Of a stretch of DNA of 64,000 nucleotides, positions 1 to 10,739 are shown piece after piece. The notes beneath the pieces were generated by a model, which was given only the letters and a program-made list of their open reading frames with translations, ran no database searches and was not told the origin of the DNA. The position numbers and the translations under genes were made by a program. The stretch spans positions 930,001-994,000 of the forward strand of contig JALMGJ010000020.1 of the NCBI GenBank assembly GCA_023362775.1. Direction: 5' to 3'. This stretch comes from Charina bottae. Its lineage: Eukaryota; Chordata; Lepidosauria; Squamata; Charinaidae. Each line of letters starts with the position of its first letter. Within the stretch, counting starts at the first letter, position 1.

Positions 1-177
1 TTTGTTCTTCCCTTTTGTTACCTGCCTCAAGTACTTGCTTGAATAAAAAGGCAATGCAATAAATACATAGCCCTGTGGCTGTTGTTTTTCCTGCAAAAAG
101 CTAAGAACTATCCTTCCATGCACCTCGTAAAGAATGGATGGCCTGTTTTCATTTACCCTTCTGTATACTTAATAAGA

Positions 178-513
178 GGGGCGTGGTGGCTCAGCGGGTA
201 AGACGCCAGGCTTGTCGATCGGAAGGTCGCAAGTTCGGAGGTTCGAATCCCTAGCCCCGCGTGACGGAGTGAGCTCCCGCACTCGCCCCAGCTCTTGCCA
301 ACCTAGCAATTCGAAAGCATGCAAATGCAAGTAGATTAATAGGTACCACTTCGGTGGGTAGGTAACAGCGTTCCACGCGTGTCATGCGGCCACATGACCG
401 TGGAAGCGTCTTCGGACAACGCTGGCTCTTCAGCTAACAAACGGAGATGAGCACCGGCCCCTAGAGTCGGACACGACTGCACAAATGTGCAGGGGGAAAC
501 TTTAAAACTTTAA
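178..513 (+). mobile_element. Sauria-type tRNA-derived SINE (copy 1)
   Basis: The head is tRNA-like, with an A box around GTGGCTCAGCGGGTAAG and a B box GGTTCGAATCC. A conserved body follows, then a 3' tail containing GAGTCGGACACGACTGC, close to the end of BovB LINEs. It is flanked by a 13-bp target duplication (ATACTTAATAAGA at 165-177 and 514-526). Family knowledge: such SINEs use the BovB reverse transcriptase. Three more copies lie at 16900, 33708 and 38784. Confidence 0.92.
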
Positions 514-526
514 ATACTTAATAAGA

Positions 527-1346
527 AAGGGATGAGCAGGAAGTGACGGGCTGATTTTTGAGCGAGGGAGCAGAGTGTCTGCCTTTAAAAGAGGCAGTAA
601 CTGGGCTGACAGCTGAAGCACCCAAGAGCGACTTGTCTGGGCCACCTCAGGAATGCAGAGCAGAAGTCAAATGCCAACCAGGGATAGCCTGGACAGTTGG
701 CCCCCATCCTGCACCAGCTTCCAATAGCAACTTCAAATAAGGCTTTACTCTGTCACTGAAATGTCCACCTCTGAGTACACATGAAGTCATGATTTAGAAT
801 ATCTTGTTCCTGCACTTTATTACTTTGGCATAAGTAAACAAACAGCTGTTGGACTAAACCAATTTTTTACAAGAAAGGAAATGGTAAGAATCATTATTCT
901 AAACAAAAGGAATCTGTTTAAAAAGGAGACACTACTAGTGTGTTATTCTGGGAGGGGAGCTCTTGAAGTCCTGCCAAAAGATAACCCATAAAGCCCTGAG
1001 AACAAAATATAATCATCACTCCAAATTGTGGGACATGCCTTCCTAAGATGTGATGACTCAATATCTCAATTTACATAGTTTTTATGTAAAAGTTCCTATC
1101 TGTTTAATGTGACCTCACAATTTTAATGAAAAGCTTTAGGTTTCCAGGTTCCTTGTAAAACATATTGATACAGCTTGTCAAACCTGAATCCAAAATTCTG
1201 GTTCAAAAGCACTCGCAATATCAAACAATGCCGTTTAATGTGACTTTGATATCAAACCAAGATACAGTCTGGCAGACATTGCTATGGATTGAATGGTTTT
1301 GAGTATTGTGACAGGCTCTGACTGAGGAATGCATTCCTGAATTGAG

Positions 1347-1348
<2 letters not shown>
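527..1348. other. Unassigned non-coding DNA
   Basis: No recognisable gene or repeat. The short open frame at 558-740 has no familiar domain and unremarkable composition; I treat it as chance. Confidence 0.5.

Positions 1349-1390
<42 letters not shown>
1349..1390 (+). repeat. (GT)n microsatellite
   Basis: About 21 uninterrupted GT units, followed by a degraded GT/CA-rich stretch to about 1452. It accounts for the His-Thr and Cys-Val low-complexity open frames here. Confidence 0.97.
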
Positions 1391-1392
<2 letters not shown>

Positions 1393-1452
1393 TGTGTGGG
1401 GGAGGGGCACTCAGATGCACACACGTGCATACATATGCATGCATACACACAC

Positions 1453-2510
1453 ACATTATTCCAAAACAATACAGGAATGAACTGGGCAGATGGACTGGGA
1501 ACATGATGAGAGGGCAGGGCAGGAGGGTTGCACTCTCAAATGGGAGGGAACCTTAGACTGGCCACAGAGCTGGTCGACACTGATGCCCTGCCACAACTGG
1601 ACACAATGGCATCCCTCCATTCTGCACCCAAAGCCCCCCAGCCACGGAACCTGACTTCACCTTGAGCACCTTGAAAGAAGGTTCTCTTTTGCCGAAGACA
1701 GCAGGCTACTTTAAAGAGCACCAGGAGGACTACAACCACGTGCAGGAGTCTTCCAACACTTTGCTCCCTAGACAAGCCAGCCATTTCTCTCTGCCTGAGG
1801 CTGGGTTCATTTTCTTCCCTCCCTTTGTGTGGACTGAAATCTCCAATAGAAACTGATACCTTTTAAAGACAGCAGGGAAGGTTCCTGGAGAAAATTATAC
1901 CATCTTTCCAAAAGTACAGCCACTAATTATTGTATGCAATCTACAGGAAATTGTGCAGGCACGAGGGCGGGGCTGAAACATAAGCTAAAGCTCTTATATA
2001 CTGCCACCGTAAAAAGAAACAAAGCTTTAAAACCATACACCAGCTCCACTGTTATGTTAAAGTAATTCCTATCCAGGAAATGAGATGGGCACAAGGCAAG
2101 AGAAATACGGAGACAGTCTCTGTAATCAGTCAAAGGCACCTCGTGGCGTAAAAGGTGAGTGAGCCCTCAGGCCCCACCTTTTGCTTCAAGAGGCCTGGCC
2201 CGCAATTCATGTTTGCCTCCTATCTCTTGATCGCTTCCTCTGGTAGGATGTACAGTTTTCCCAGAGCCCTTCCTGCCCTCATAAGCAGAGCACGACCTCA
2301 ATAAGCGGCACTTACAAGCAATCCTTGGGTGGAGCGCTGGCTGCTCCAGAAGGGAAAGGATCGGCATTCCAGAGGAAACACCTTACAGAGTCTGGCTTGA
2401 ACTCAATTTTCACACAGAATTCGTAGTTCTGAACCATGAAATTGCCATATCCTGGCGTGAGTTTTGCCTTCTAGAATAAGGTTAAAACAGTGTGATTTAC
2501 TGTTTTCATT

Positions 2511-2513
<3 letters not shown>
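1453..2513. other. Unassigned non-coding DNA
   Basis: Mixed composition, no recognisable repeat or exon. Short open frames on both strands show no domain features. Confidence 0.5.

Positions 2514-2557
<44 letters not shown>
2514..2557. repeat. (TA)n microsatellite
   Basis: About 22 uninterrupted TA units, directly upstream of an L2-type 3' end. Confidence 0.97.
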
Positions 2558-2560
<3 letters not shown>

Positions 2561-2589
2561 GCTGTATAATATAATATGTATGATGTCAA

Positions 2590-2672
2590 TGAATGTAAGC
2601 CGCCTAGAGCCCTCCGCTTAGGGAGGGGATAGGCGGGGTATAAATACAATAATAAATAAAATAAATAAATAA
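2590..2672 (+). mobile_element. L2/CR1-type LINE 3' end
   Basis: Contains the sequence GTAAGCCGCCTAGAGCC, then a GGCGGGGTATAAAT motif and an AATAAATA tail. This is the typical 3' terminus of squamate L2/CR1-like elements. Only the end is present, as is usual for 5' truncation. Confidence 0.75.
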
Positions 2673-3049
2673 ATTTACTGACCATTTCCAGAGAAATGTG
2701 CAGGGCTTAGCTCCTCAGGGAGGTAGCGCTGCACACTTATTGCTTCTCAGTACATTCCTGTAAAAATATTTATTAGAAACAGGATAACTTATATGTATTA
2801 ATTATTCTAAATTTTATCTCACTCTATCCTGATCGATAAAATTCACAGTGTCATCAGACAGAACATTTCATTTTAGAGATTTCTCATAAATCCTGGTGGC
2901 CATAGATGCTACCACAATCCATAGCTTCTGGGAATCGTAAACACAATCTTTTGCAGGATTTTTGATAGCCATAGATGTTGCAGAAAATATTTAGGCATGG
3001 TTCAGAGTGGGGGACTAAAGCCTGAGATCAATTATATTGGTTCTTGCTA

Positions 3050-3116
3050 TTTCTAATCTTGTACCCCACCCGGAGTCTTTATGGAATGGGGTTTCTAAAT
3101 TTGACAAATAAATGAA
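3050..3116 (+). mobile_element. Degenerate L2-type 3' end
   Basis: Resembles the L2 terminus: CCACCCGGAGTCTTTATGG, then a TTTGACAAATAAATGA tail. It is more diverged than the copy at 2590. Confidence 0.5.
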
Positions 3117-3960
3117 CTGTCAATATCAGCACCGGCTAGTAAAAGAAATAGGATAAAATGGAGAACATTTGCAATATGCTAATACATAGATCTAGTTCTC
3201 AAAAAGCTTTGCTGTATTTTTTTTCCTGTTACTTTTACTCCCCACATCGCTATATACAACTTTTAAACATGTCCATAAAAAGGCATATTTCACAAGAATG
3301 CTCCAGGTCTGAATTATTATATGGAATATGCTGTTGCTATGCGTTGGGCTTGTTCCATAAAGACATGAGAATGTAGCGTAACATCAGCATTTTCTTTTCT
3401 AACGAGATGAGAATGCTGAGTGACAGTTCAACTTTGTTTAAAATAACTGGAAAAGATAGGTTGATTTCCACTGATACAGTTACACCAGAAAGGTTTCCAT
3501 GATTATCCATAAGTATCAAAGTGAAAGTATGTCTTTAGAATAGAGAGGCACATATTGCTCCCCGCACCAAGGTTTTCTTTAGTCTTCCAAGGTCCTCAAG
3601 AACTTGTAATCTGGCAGCACCAAAACGCCACAAATTCCAGTGGCGAAAAGTAAGCAACCACTCCAGTTCCCATCTCTGAAATGAATTTTGCCCTGACGCC
3701 CTGTCTGATCTTTTGATGCTACCGATGCTTTTTGCTGTGTTGGAAAAGAACCCTTCCTGCTACTTTTTATTCCACACCCATGTTATTGGCAGTGATAAGG
3801 GACCAGCACCCCAGGCAGTGAAATGTAATCCTAGAGAATAGGAGGAAAAGGCACTGCCACACAGGACAAGGAAATACTCAAAAGTACCAAAGCAGGAGGT
3901 AGTTGGGGAGTTAGGCTGTTTGCTCCTGTTTGTAAGAGCCATAACCGTATTTATATGTTA
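3117..3960. other. Unassigned non-coding DNA
   Basis: No repeat or exon recognised; short open frames only. Confidence 0.5.
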
Positions 3961-3966
3961 AGATAT

Positions 3967-4013
<47 letters not shown>

Positions 4014-4058
4014 TCATACTTATATCACCGCCCATCTCCCCCCACAGGGAACTATACA
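3961..4058 (-). mobile_element. L2-type 3' end with (TTTA)n tail, antisense
   Basis: A (TTTA)n run at about 3963-4013 is followed by ATCACCGCCCATCTCCCC. Read on the minus strand this is the usual GGGCGGTGAT-(AAAT)n L2 terminus. Confidence 0.75.
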
Positions 4059-4689
4059 TGAACAGTTCCAATTATTAATGCTACAGCTGTTTAACTAAAA
4101 TTTTCAATTTCAGCCTATTTTATAAAGAACAGATGCCACCGGCTTTCTTTCCGGCTTCCTCCATTCTGGCTGAGCTTCTCCATGCTGATTTTCACCATCT
4201 CTTGATATCTCTTGCTACTAATATGTTTGCATCAGGGAGAAAAAAATGCCCACCGTGCTGAATTTTACCACCAATTTGCTTAGCGGTGGCAAAAAGTACA
4301 GATTCCTTTATCTGAAAAGACGCCTTAGCATTTTAAAACAGAAGATGGCAACAAAAACAAAAGTTTGTGATTGTTGTAACTAAACTCTTACATTTTAATG
4401 CATGAAAATGGTCCCTTTTAGAGATCCAGAGGGGCCCGGTCCACTACCATCTTTTTAGAATAATAATAATAATAATAATATCATACTAGACAGTATTTTT
4501 ATTTCTTTGATAGCTTTCAGTTCTCTCTCCCTTGGCCACCTTTTCCCCCTCCAAAGAGGAAAGTGGGGAGGTTATTTCAATCTGGGGTAACTCAACTTGG
4601 AAACTTACCCTCTCTTACAGTACAGTTCTGCACATTGTATACTGTATACTTGAGTCAATGGAATTTATTCCCTAATATGTTTAGGACTG
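4059..4689. other. Unassigned DNA with a short (AAT)n run
   Basis: A short (AAT)n tract lies at about 4459-4481. Nothing else is recognised. Confidence 0.5.
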
Positions 4690-4925
4690 TGAGAGTCAGT
4701 TTAGTGTAGTAGTTAAGATACCAGACTAGAAACCAGGAGACCGTGAATTCTAGTCCCACCTGAGGCACGAAGCCAGCTGAGTGACCTTGGACCAGTCACT
4801 CTCTCTTAGCCCCAGGAAGCAGGCAAGGGCAAGCCACTTCTGAAAAACCTTGCCAGGAAAATTGCATGGACTAGTTCAACAAGTCACCAGGAGTCAACAC
4901 TGACTTGAAGGCATATATTCAGTCC
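4690..4925 (+). mobile_element. tRNA-derived SINE, second family (copy A)
   Basis: The head contains GTGTAGTAGTTAAGATACC (A-box-like) and TTCTAGTCCCACC (B-box-like). A body with GACCTTGGACCAGTCACTC follows, ending in CAGGAGTCAACACTGACTTG. Related copies are at 15832 (+), 32248 (-) and 56365 (-). The published family name is not assigned here. Confidence 0.8.
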
Positions 4926-6089
4926 ATCACAGATTGACTTGGAGGTACAGTACTATGATTCATTTTTCCCCTGTATTTGGTTTTACAGCTGATTGCACTG
5001 TTCTTGAACCAGGTTCAACACGTACAAGAATTTAATGAAATGTGTCCCCTGATTACTTTAATCATGCCCTCCTTTGTTCTTGTGTTAGTTTAAGACTCCC
5101 ATACCAATTCTTATTTAAGGAGGGGACACACTTCAAAGTGACATTTTTAATGACTTATTTGGGAGATCCTTATCTGCACTTGCTTTTTATTTTCAATTAA
5201 TCTTTGAAGAAAGGAGTAAGCCATGGTATTTGACCTTGGCTTTGTATGAAAGTCAGTTTTCTATCAGAATCATTTCTTCAGCTAACAGAAGCACTCAAGG
5301 CTGATTATGTGAAGTTTTTAAACCATGGCAACCTTTTTTAAATTTAATTACCTTTGCTGTTTATACTAGCTAAGACTCAGCTAGTCAGGTAACACCAAGG
5401 GTCAACCTCTGGTGCCTGATGGTCATCGATCCACCAAAACAGAATTGGATACCAACAGATAAATCATCTTAGTTTAATCAATGGTGGTCACCAAAAGTGA
5501 GCAGGAACTGAAGAAAAACTCCATTTGGCCAGCCTGAAGTCTCCATGTCACTCTATGTTGTAGGACACACTCAGAACATGTATATGATTTTATTTTTATA
5601 CCACTCACCTTCCCAGAGGAGCCCAGAGTGATTTATAGAAGAACAATTAAAACAGATTAATACTGTATATCAACAACCCACCCCCCTCAACTCTTAAAAA
5701 CAATATAGGTATTAAAATGAGATTCATTTCAAATAAAGAAAAGCAATATAATAGACATGGTAAGTGACACTCTTGTACTAGAGTTGTTGTTATCCTACAG
5801 CTGCCCAGAGATGACCAAGCATATCTTCAGTTATCATTTAAGAGAAGTCAGCTATATTTCCTTCAGTAGAAGGTCCTATTCCTGAAGAGTTGAACTAGCC
5901 TGTGAGATCAGAAGCAGAACCTCCTCAGCTGATCTTAGTGCATGGACTGGATGGTAAAATAAATGAATATGCTGGCCTGGGCTGGGCTGGGCTGGGCTAG
6001 AGTGGAATATGGATCTCACTCAGAGGCTATTGAAGGTGGCAAACATAACATCATAAACCGAAGAAAGCTGCATTGTCTCCAAGATTAAA
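4926..6089. other. Unassigned DNA with a weak L2-like 3' end
   Basis: About 5575-5650 (TATACCACTCACCTTCCC, GCCCAGAGTGATTTATAG) resembles an antisense L2/CR1 terminus. A short GGGCT repeat lies at 5975-5998. The rest is unrecognised. Confidence 0.45.
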
Positions 6090-7135
6090 AGAGGTAATTG
6101 TTGCACTTAAAAGAAAAAAGAAAAGAAAAGGCATGATTATAATATGGGGGAGATTTGGCCTTGGCAGTAGTACATGTGAAAAGGATTTGGGTGTTCCAGT
6201 ACAGAATATCACGAGTTGAGCATGAGCCAATAGTGTGATGCAGCTGCTAAAAAGACAAATGCTATTTTCAGGTGTATGAACAAGAGCTTAGAGTCCAGGA
6301 CACAGGAACTAATTGTCCCATTCTAATCTGTCTTGTTCAGGGCCCACTTGGAATATTATGACCAGTTCTGGGAACCATAATCTTAAAAGGACAATGCAAA
6401 CTGGAGCGGTTATCAGAGAACTACCACAATGGGGAAAGGACTGGAAACCAAGTGTAGAGGGGCATAGGGAATGGCCTTGAAGGACAGGAGGAAGAGCTGC
6501 TACCAAGGCAACAATCAGATAAGCAGGGCTTGAGTCATTCCAAGAAACACATTTGAATAAACGTCTCAGACAGGCCCTTCCCTAATTCACACAAAGAAAA
6601 AGTGAGGGAGAGGGGAAGCACGTTCAGACTTGCCAGATTCTGTTACTATAGCTGTTACAATAAAAGTAGCCCTGACCTATATGGCTTTGGTTTCTTAGTG
6701 TGGTCTACCTTATAGGGCTGACATCAAGTTCTATGGGAAGCTGGATATATTTAGCCTAAAGAAGAGAAGATAGAGGGCATACAGGATAGCAATCCTCCCA
6801 TATCTAAAGGGTTGTCTGTAGAAGAAGTAGATTTGCTTGCTCTAGCCCCAGAAGGCAGGACCAGATCCAATGAGTTGAAACTATAGGGAAGAAGATTTAG
6901 GCTAGATATTAAGAGGAATTTCCTGACAACGAGAGCTTTCAGCAGTGGAATAGGTTGCCTCATGAATGCTAAGCTCTCTTTCTCTGGAGCTCTTCAAAGA
7001 CAGCTTGGATAGCTATCTGTCCAAAATGCTTTTGCAGACACTGCACTAAATGAGGTTGCATGTAGACCAGATATTCTCTGAGATTCCTTCCAACTCAGAT
7101 CCCACAATTCTGTGATAACCTTGCAGAAATCTCTC
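6090..7135 (+). mobile_element. CR1-type LINE 3' region, interrupted by a solo LTR
   Basis: This is the 3' part of a CR1-superfamily LINE, sense strand, with stop codons throughout. Recognisable blocks include GATTTGGGTGTTCCAGT, TTTAGCCTAAAGAAGAGAAG and the terminal TTCCAACTCAGATCCCAC-AATTCTGTGATAAC. A 271-bp solo LTR (6453-6723) interrupts it. Removing that LTR and one copy of its duplication restores the CR1 order across GAAACCAAG and TTCTATGGG. Confidence 0.75.
6453..6723 (+). mobile_element. Solo LTR inside the CR1
   Basis: It begins TGTAGAGGGG and ends GGGCTGACA. A polyadenylation-like CAATAAAAG lies at about 6658. The flanks are ACCAAG and TCAAG, fitting a 4-5 bp duplication (CAAG). 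The CR1 reads continuously if it is removed. No internal retroviral sequence is present, so this is a recombined solo LTR; its class is not assigned. Confidence 0.75.
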
Positions 7136-7534
7136 TAAGGTGGACAATTCTCCAATTCCCCATGACTGAGCAAAATGATTACTGTAAGAGTTTCCCAACT
7201 CCAGGTAGTCTTAAAATACACATTTGCTTTAAAGTTGTAAGTTAAGATCATCTTGATCTGCCTGATGAATGAACTTCACTTGACAGTTGAGAAGGAATGG
7301 GTTGCTATTGGTTCTTTACAAACTCTTAGCATTCAGTACCATCAACTATGGTATCCTTCTAAATTGTCTGAGGAATCTATCAGGGAAATTCCAGATTGTA
7401 CTGCTTGAACACAACTGCTCCTTAAAATGAGAATTTTGGATGGATTTCCCACAGTTCCACCCTGTCTGTATCACTTTTTGACTCTGATATGAAACTACAG
7501 GTTACAGTAGTGCAGAGTGTTATCAGTATGTTAC
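7136..7534. other. Unassigned non-coding DNA
   Basis: No repeat or exon recognised between the CR1 end and the PLE target site. Confidence 0.5.
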
Positions 7535-7546
7535 TGTCAGCCAGAG

Positions 7547-7733
7547 TCTGTAGCTTGAATCATGTCAACTGGATTTCTATTTTCTCAGTGGAAACGTTTC
7601 GCTCCTTATCCAAGGAGCTATCCAAGCTCCTTGGATAAGGAGCGAAACGTTTCCACTGAGAAAATAGAAATCCAGTTGACATGATTCAAGCTACAGACAA
7701 TTCCACCTGGATGACTGAGAACCTTCATAGACA
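7547..7733 (+). mobile_element. Penelope-like element, palindromic insertion (family 1)
   Basis: Two near-perfect inverted arms run from TCTGTAGCTTGAATCATG at 7547 to its complement ending about 7695. A non-palindromic tail of about 37 bp (to CCTTCATAGACA) follows. A 12-bp target duplication, TGTCAGCCAGAG, lies at 7535-7546 and 7734-7745. Each arm carries GGATAAGGAGC-GAAACG, the 3' half of a hammerhead-like motif; the CTGAAGA half is lost at the central junction. The same arm and tail recur in the 951-bp copy at 40764, which encodes a PLE endonuclease C-terminus. Confidence 0.85.
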
Positions 7734-7745
7734 TGTCAGCCAGAG

Positions 7746-10524
7746 TATTCCTCTGTGCTAACTTCTTTATCCTTGCCTGTACATGGCAATGGGCTGGATG
7801 TGGCAGAATAAATGGAAGCTAAAGCCTAACAAGATGAAGATGCTCATTGTGGTGAAGATTTCATAAGTGTAGAGGCATGATGGATCTCCCTGCTCTGGAT
7901 GGGTTACACTTCCATTTGGAGCAGGCACGCTGTTTTGGTCTCTTCAGATCTCTCTCTGATATCTCAGCTTGGCTATGCTCATACTTTGGGCTAAGTTATG
8001 GTTCGTTGTAACCATAGATTATTAAGTAGGCCACAGTGATTGAGTTCATACAACATGCTGTATGATAAACCATGATTTACAAATCCATAAGCCAATGTCA
8101 ATGAAATCATAGTAGGGCTTGTAATAGATGGACCCTGCCTTGTAAATCACTTAGGCAGAATAAAATGTCATCAAGATCTACAGAAATAATGGTCAACCTC
8201 CTTTGATATGATTCTTGCAGGTTTGTTTGTGTTTCTTTATGGCATGGGAGATAATATCAGGAGTGGAGAATTAGGTTTCACCACTTATTTATTTATTTAC
8301 CATATATTTATTTAAAAATCTCTATACTGCCTACAGTGAAAATAGAAATACTTTCTCATCACTGCCTTACTATATGTGGTTTTAAATTCACATAAAGGTT
8401 GACAGGGGTACAGGGTAAAATATATTATAAAAATAAAACTCTGGCAGAAGTCATGCAAATAAAACTTTACCAGATTATTAATTGTCTTTTGGCATTGTCT
8501 ATCTATCTAAAGTTGCATAAAGGATGTTAGTCATACTTAAAATGGATGATTTTAGTGCAATGCCAGAAGGTATGTAAAACATTCATGAGAACATTGTGTC
8601 CTTGAATGCCAAACTGAAAACACATTTTGATGTACAGAATGCATCTTCTTTTACAAAATGCAGTTGTTCTGACTGTATCCTATTATTGACCACTTATGTA
8701 GGATAAATGGGTGTTCCAGGCAATGTCTGCATACCATGTAGCTCACCGGCAGGTGACAGACAAAACAGGGAGGAGGGGAAAGGTAGGATGTTTAAAAAAA
8801 CAATTTCTATTGATTACTTTTCAACAAAGGAAATACATCATTATTTATAATAACATAAATTGTTCGAACTATGAAGCAGCAATATGAATGAAAACAGAAT
8901 AAAAGTTAAAACAATTTAAGAAGCATAATATTTTGTTTTGTAAAAAAAAAAAGCAAAGCAAAGTGCCAAACTGTAGGTTTTTAAAAGATGTGTTATGAGG
9001 ACCACTTTTCTTCTGTAAGGAAAACCTGCTTTCTTACATAAGTGTGTTTCCAAATGGAAATCAAGATCCATATTTTCATTCTACTATCAAAATTGCCAAC
9101 TGTCCCCTCTGGTGTTTACCCTGAGCCAAGGGAGTATAATTTGGAGTGGGGAACCAGGCTGAGAGCACAGTATACCTCAGGACCAAACACTTTTCTTTCC
9201 AAGTAGCAGCGGGTGGTGAGTGTAAGATCTCTTTTTATAAACTCACACCTTTGGACACTTTTTTAAAAAGGCCACAGCTTTGGATCCCTGTTCTCCAGGT
9301 GGTCCCATGAAAATGACTTGTTTAGCCTCAGACACTTAGAGAAGTTGGTTCCAACATCTGGAGGTGAAGTTGGTTTCCACCATCTGAAGTTCCATAATCT
9401 GAAGTTGGTCTCCATCATCTGGAGAGAAAGGCCTCTGAAGCACCATGTAAAGAGCAGGTGAAGAGACTCCCACAGATCTGCTGGGCCCAACTTTGGGGGC
9501 AGTTAAGAGCAATGAAGATTCAGGGCAATGAATAAGTATATGGAGGGAAAGGCTTGCCTGGAAAAGTGCATCTTTTTTTTAAGTGTTTATATTTCTTTGC
9601 TTACATTTTTGTAATATAAAACAGAACATATATTTGTAACAGTCAGCAGTCTTCAGTGAAGGCAGTTTTATATTTTTCATCTAAGAACCCTTCCTGTTGT
9701 ATCAAAAACTGCATCCAAAGCAGGTCCTGAAACACTGCAGGTGTTTGTCCAAAATGTTGATTCAGAAGTTGGTGACACATCTTCAGAAGTTGGTGACACA
9801 TCTTCATTTGCATGTATTTGATAGGTGCCACATACTAGAGAAAATGTGTTGTTTATTTGGTTTTAGTTTTTCCTACAAGGTGTCGGTTTTTCTGTGAATG
9901 ATATGTACCATATTCTCTCAGTCCAATTTCTAACTCTCAGATTCACCAGAGGTTTTCACCAGTACAAATTCCTATCCCTGCTGCAGGGCTAATATAAAAT
10001 GTACAAGTCTTTGCATGTTATTAGGTTCACCAAAGATTAGTAAGAACACTGCAGTGGCCTGAACCTCCTAGCCTGTTGCTTCTAAGACTCCATTCCCTAC
10101 TTGGCCCCCACATGGCTGTGTTTTAGGGCAGTATAGCCCTATCCTAAATAGAACTTCCTTTTGCTACAGCCCTTCCTGCATGTAGTGAGTGACAGAATGT
10201 ACATACAGTAGTGAAGTTTCCCTGGAATCTGTTTCTATTTACAAATAACATTGTTTGCATATTCCTTCATATATGCTGATTTGGATTTATAATGGTAATG
10301 GGACCACAAGCTGTCTCAGGATGAAACTAAAGTTTGTATGCCTAAATCCATTCCCATGCTTTTTTTTTCATTGAACCCTGCTCCATACTGAGTTTCAGTT
10401 ATCCATTTAAGTGATGGACAGATACCTGGCCTTTGGTTTCTCTTTAAAAAGAAACACAAATCACTTGAAAGATGTGGTGTGCTGTTTGGAAAGTTTTATT
10501 CTGATTGGACTTCTGGGCAAAAAA
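7746..10524. other. Long unassigned stretch with short tandem repeats
   Basis: No gene recognised. Small features: a weak L2-like 3' end near 8280-8340; a degenerate tandem repeat of a GAAGTTGGTTCCANCATCTG-like unit at about 9341-9422; and a 22-bp direct duplication around CAGAAGTTGGTGACACATCT at about 9761-9804. Confidence 0.45.
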
Positions 10525-10537
10525 CATTAACAGTTTT

Positions 10538-10723
10538 AATGTATTGTCGAAGGCTTTCATGGCTGGAGTTCGATGGCTGTTGTGGGTCTTCCAGGTTGTG
10601 TGGCCGTGTTCTGGAAGTTGTGGTTCCTAACGTTTCGCCAGATGCTGGCCACAGATGCTGGCGAAACGTTAGGAACCACAACTTCCAGAACACGGCCACA
10701 CAACCCGGAAGACCCACAACAGC
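10538..10723 (-). mobile_element. Penelope-like element, palindromic insertion (family 2)
   Basis: Inverted arms run from about 10575 to 10723, centred on CCAGATGCTGGCCACAGATG. A one-sided tail of about 37 bp at the left begins AATGTATTGTCGAAGGC. A 13-bp target duplication, CATTAACAGTTTT, lies at 10525-10537 and 10724-10736. Each arm carries GCTGGC-GAAACGTTAGG, the 3' half of the hammerhead-like motif. A single-arm copy of the same family at 40602 keeps CTGAAGA. The tail side sets the minus orientation. Confidence 0.85.
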
Positions 10724-10739
10724 CATTAACAGTTTTGTT

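Noticed and set aside
178..260. Apparent tRNA gene
   Set aside because: The A and B boxes belong to the SINE head; the sequence repeats at three other SINE copies and has no full cloverleaf.
1349..1390. CRISPR-like or regulatory repeat
   Set aside because: Plain (GT)n; no array of equal spacers exists anywhere in the window.
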